15,560 nt of DNA from Bacteroidia bacterium (GTDB taxonomy: Bacteria; Bacteroidota; Bacteroidia; Flavobacteriales; Flavobacteriaceae): the NCBI GenBank assembly GCA_030429325.1, contig JAUICT010000010.1, forward strand, positions 1 to 15,560, written 5' to 3'. A program made the position numbers and the translations under genes. Positions 13,490 to 15,560 of this stretch are shown in pieces; position 1 is the first letter of the stretch; each line of letters opens with the position of its first letter. A model generated the notes under the pieces. That model worked only from the letters and a program-made list of their open reading frames with translations. It had not been told where the DNA came from and did no database searches.

Positions 13490-14218
13490 TCAATTTGAAA
13501 GTAGTTTTTTCTCCATGGCTTCTGCCTTTGGGAAAAGAATGTTGTTTTCCAAATGGATGTGCCGGTGGAGGTCATCCTCAAACTCCTGCAAAAGAGAAAA
13601 TGTAACCCTATAGGTGTTGCAGGCATCCGCAGGGGGAGTGTAATCTTGGCTCAGCGCTGCAATTTTACGGAAACGTTCCCCTTCGTTGTCGTGCTCCTGC
13701 ATCATCATTTGAATAGGATTGCGTACCGTACCAAAGTGAGGAGCTTCCAAGGTTTCACGATCAGCAAAGCCTTCTACCATTTTACGAACCCAAGGAAAGA
13801 GCACAAGTTCCTCTTTTTTCATATGCATGGCCAGTTCCCCTGCCGATGCTTTAAAATGTTCAAATATTTCGAACAATTCTGGGTGGCGTTCCCCGTGTAC
13901 CCTGCAGAGCTTATCTAAATATTGATTGAGTATGGGAATGTGCTCTTCTACATAGCGATGGTGCTTCTTTTCAATATAATCTACAAGTAAGTCCAAAGGC
14001 CAAGAAGCAACATCTGGTTGACTTGCTTGGCTTTTGTCTTTGATTGTATCCAACTCTTCCTGCAAAGCCTCTAAGTTTAATCCCTTTTTGGAGGCGACCT
14101 CAGATAGGGTTCGGTTTCCTTTGCAACAAAAATCTATTTTGTGCGCTTTAAAGACCTGGGCAGTCCTGTAGTCATCTGCTACCATTTGCCCAATAGTTTT
14201 TTCCATGGTACTGTTCAT
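13490..14218 (-). CDS. ric: Iron-sulfur cluster repair di-iron protein RIC (YtfE/ScdA)
   Basis: A 242-residue protein of the usual RIC length. The N-terminal DUF542 domain (about 5-60) has the diagnostic F-C31-C32-KGNRTL. The C-terminal hemerythrin-like domain carries H86, H132 with E136 (AMHMKKEE), H176 (MMQEHD) and H220 with E224 (RHIHLE), matching the order of di-iron ligands in E. coli YtfE. It helps restore Fe-S clusters damaged by nitric oxide or oxidants, acting in the cytoplasm. ATG 14218 is taken as start; an ATG four codons later (MEKTIGQ) is an alternative that aligns with the family start. The GGATAAATTTATCC palindrome lies 18-31 bases before ATG 14218, implying its own regulated promoter. 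It leads the hemerythrin and membrane genes. Confidence 0.95.
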   Translation of the reverse strand: MNSTMEKTIGQMVADDYRTAQVFKAHKIDFCCKGNRTLSEVASKKGLNLEALQEELDTIKDKSQASQPDVASWPLDLLVDYIEKKHHRYVEEHIPILNQYLDKLCRVHGERHPELFEIFEHFKASAGELAMHMKKEELVLFPWVRKMVEGFADRETLEAPHFGTVRNPIQMMMQEHDNEGERFRKIAALSQDYTPPADACNTYRVTFSLLQEFEDDLHRHIHLENNILFPKAEAMEKKLLSN

Positions 14219-14235
14219 AGTTTCAATTTTAATTC

Positions 14236-14249
14236 GGATAAATTTATCC
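14236..14249. promoter_or_regulatory. Palindromic operator upstream of ric
   Basis: GGATAAATTTATCC is a perfect 14-bp palindrome between the Rrf2-family regulator stop and the ric start. Including flanks, CGGATAAATTTATCCTTTATTA matches AGGACAAAATTGTCCTTTATTA upstream of the regulator gene at 18 of 22 positions, with the differences in the palindrome being mostly symmetric. The shared motif is nGGAYAAAWTTRTCCT. Proximity to the ric ATG suits repression. Confidence 0.65.
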
Positions 14250-14268
14250 TTTATTAATTCAAATTTTT

Positions 14269-14703
14269 TTATCGTTTCAAATAGGTCAATCCCACTTCCA
14301 AACCTGTGGCGAGTTCGTACAGACTTGTATTTTGTAGCATGGTCCTTAAATTGGATCTAACATCTACGAACTTGTCGTGTAGAGGGCAGGGTTTGTCCGC
14401 ATTACACTCCTTTAGACCCAATCCGCACCCCACATAGATTTTATCTCCATCAATGGCCTTCACTATCTTGCTTAGTTTTACGGTATCCATGGCTTCACGC
14501 TCAATTTCAAATCCACCTGTTGGACCTTTTACGGAATCTACAATGTTGTTCTTGGTGAGCTGTTGCAGGATTTTGGCGGTAAATGCCATGGGAGAATCAA
14601 TTTCCTCAGCAATTTCATTGACGCTTACACGTCTGCCATCCAAAGATTGCAGCGCAATGTAGACCGCTGCCCGAATACCATACTCACATGCTTTTGAGAA
14701 CAT
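14269..14703 (-). CDS. Rrf2-family Fe-S transcriptional regulator (NsrR/IscR-like)
   Basis: A 144-residue DNA-binding regulator. The N-terminal winged helix (about 1-65) has the family pattern FSKACEYGIRAAVYIA, VSVNEIAEEIDSP, FTAKILQQLTKNNIV and the wing KGPTGGF. Three cysteines, C93-x6-C100-x5-C106, form the usual Fe-S cluster ligand set near the dimer helix. NsrR-type regulators respond to nitric oxide; the ric gene 50 bases downstream makes that sense likely, but an IscR-like or other redox role is not excluded. Matching palindromes lie upstream of this gene and of ric, which suggests autoregulation plus control of the repair operon. ATG 14703 is the only good start. The transcript leader includes a small hairpin CGCTA-CGAAGA-TAGCG (14720-14735). 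Confidence 0.92.
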   Translation of the reverse strand: MFSKACEYGIRAAVYIALQSLDGRRVSVNEIAEEIDSPMAFTAKILQQLTKNNIVDSVKGPTGGFEIEREAMDTVKLSKIVKAIDGDKIYVGCGLGLKECNADKPCPLHDKFVDVRSNLRTMLQNTSLYELATGLEVGLTYLKR

Positions 14704-14747
14704 CTATTACTGTTTCTTACGCTACGAAGATAGCGTTTAATTTAACT

Positions 14748-14763
14748 AGGACAAAATTGTCCT
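14748..14763. promoter_or_regulatory. Palindromic operator upstream of the Rrf2 regulator gene
   Basis: AGGACAA-AA-TTGTCCT is a 7+2+7 inverted repeat, 45-60 bases before the regulator ATG. It shares the motif nGGAYAAAWTTRTCCT and the trailing TTTATTA with the site before ric, indicating one regulator for both. Confidence 0.65.
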
Positions 14764-14799
14764 TTATTATTTTTTCTATCAGCACAACCCTAGATAAAT

Positions 14800-14807
14800 C
14801 AAATGTA
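14800..14807 (-). promoter_or_regulatory. Possible -7 element for the Rrf2 regulator gene
   Basis: On the minus strand TACATTTG matches the Bacteroidota -7 consensus TAnnTTTG, about 97 bases before the regulator start. No TTG-type -33 element sits at the expected distance, so this is weak. If real, the operator would lie roughly 30-45 bases into the transcript. Confidence 0.22.
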
Positions 14808-14849
14808 AACCATTACAAATATTAAATTCCTAGATTGTTTAAAAAAGAA

Positions 14850-15560
14850 TCATGGTTTGGTTCTATTATGAAATACCATCACCATCAATCCTAAAAAAAT
14901 AAATAAGGAACAAAGAACCAAAGCTAGGGCATATCCAGTAAAAACGTTCCATTGCAGCCAAGCCGAAACCCCTTTGAAGAAAATCAGGACTTCCGTAAGC
15001 AAGAATCCTACCATATAAAGTGCGCAGGATGATTTTGATACTCGTACCAAGCCAAAATAGTCCATAAAGAAGAATAGCCCAAAACTGATGACTCCCAAAA
15101 AGGTCAAATGCAAATAGCCAATGGTAAAGTCGAGGTACTTTGCTGCCATTTGGGAAAAATAGGGAATAGAGGTCATTAGTTGCAATACTATCTTAATGCA
15201 GGTAAGCACCACAACGGTATAGAGTAGTTGCCGTTGAAGGTTTGTTAAAGACAATTTTTCAATCCCGTTTTTGGTGTGTGCCCAATAAAGCAGAAAAGCA
15301 ACAATCTGGGTAATTGCCCCAATTCCCCCAAGGACATACAGCCATGGTGATGGCTCTGTCCATAGGGTAGAAAGGAAAAAAGTAAGGATTATTCCCAGGT
15401 TGATCGTTTTAAAAAAACGACCAAACCCTTTTTGGGGGATGATGTGTCCACGTTGCTCCAAAACAAACAGGAACAATCCTAGCAAGGCCAGTAACATCCA
15501 ACCATTGTACTGAAAGTGCAAGTAAAAATAGATGGACAAGCGGTACCAAATGGATTGGGC
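14850..15560 (-). CDS. Polytopic membrane protein, N-terminus beyond the window
   Basis: The frame runs off the right edge; 236 C-terminal residues are visible and a TTG at 15539 is only internal. About seven hydrophobic helices can be drawn. The first visible one contains FYLHFQYNGWMLL and a later one GYLHLTFLGVISFG; these similar YLH-x-x-(Y/F)-x-G segments suggest an internal duplication and possible heme or metal ligation by His. I do not recognise the family firmly. Heme-copper-oxidase-like or NnrS-like NO-response membrane proteins come to mind because of the neighbouring NO-stress genes, but nothing proves it. It is co-oriented with the regulator, 146 bases upstream of it, and that gap contains the regulator's operator. 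Confidence 0.7.
   Translation of the reverse strand, partial: AQSIWYRLSIYFYLHFQYNGWMLLALLGLFLFVLEQRGHIIPQKGFGRFFKTINLGIILTFFLSTLWTEPSPWLYVLGGIGAITQIVAFLLYWAHTKNGIEKLSLTNLQRQLLYTVVVLTCIKIVLQLMTSIPYFSQMAAKYLDFTIGYLHLTFLGVISFGLFFFMDYFGLVRVSKSSCALYMVGFLLTEVLIFFKGVSAWLQWNVFTGYALALVLCSLFIFLGLMVMVFHNRTKP

Noticed and set aside
13485..13493. TTG start with a 4-base overlap for the hemerythrin-like gene
   Set aside because: An ATG three codons later is a better start codon; the overlap alone is not decisive.

Overview
The window looks like part of a flavobacterial (Bacteroidota, probably marine) chromosome. Signs of this are AT-rich intergenic DNA, start codons mostly lacking a Shine-Dalgarno sequence, a TonB-dependent receptor with an N-terminal carboxypeptidase-regulatory-like domain, and the overall gene complement. 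I saw no tRNA, rRNA, CRISPR array or intact insertion sequence. The assignment rests on reading alone, with no database search.

Layout. (1) Positions 1-1448: the end of an unidentified gene, then about 1.1 kb of decayed DNA. It holds a clear remnant of a secreted SnoaL/DUF4440-type protein and one good intrinsic terminator. (2) Positions 1449-6590, plus strand: a small membrane-anchored His/Cys protein with an RPPP tail, a siderophore-type TonB-dependent receptor, a Tat-exported alanine-racemase-like PLP protein whose second catalytic base appears to be lost, and a secreted alpha/beta hydrolase. The last three genes are tightly packed and likely form one transcript for uptake and periplasmic handling of a ligand. 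(3) Positions 6642-12164, minus strand, converging on region 2: a second small His/Cys protein with an RPPP tail, a COG0523/CobW-type GTPase, an ABC ATPase, an FtsX/MacB-type permease with a nine-histidine acidic loop, a secreted CxxC protein of DUF3299 type, and a Tat-exported alkaline phosphatase. Genes from the GTPase onward overlap or nearly touch. This reads as a zinc (or related metal) handling operon ending in a zinc enzyme. (4) Positions 12165-12718: no convincing gene, but a folded 108-nt inverted-repeat element. (5) Positions 12719-15560, minus strand: a nitrosative/Fe-S stress cluster with an Rrf2-type Fe-S regulator, a RIC/YtfE/ScdA di-iron repair protein, a second hemerythrin-like protein and a three-helix membrane protein. 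The 3' part of a polytopic membrane protein lies upstream and is cut by the window edge.

The regulator gene and the ric gene each have the same palindrome upstream, nGGAYAAAWTTRTCCT, followed in both cases by TTTATTA. This is a good candidate for the Rrf2 regulator's operator. The most interesting items are this operator, the metal operon that ends in a Tat-exported metalloenzyme, the paired RPPP-tail proteins that precede both transport regions, and the exported racemase-like protein with a Tyr-to-Phe active-site change.
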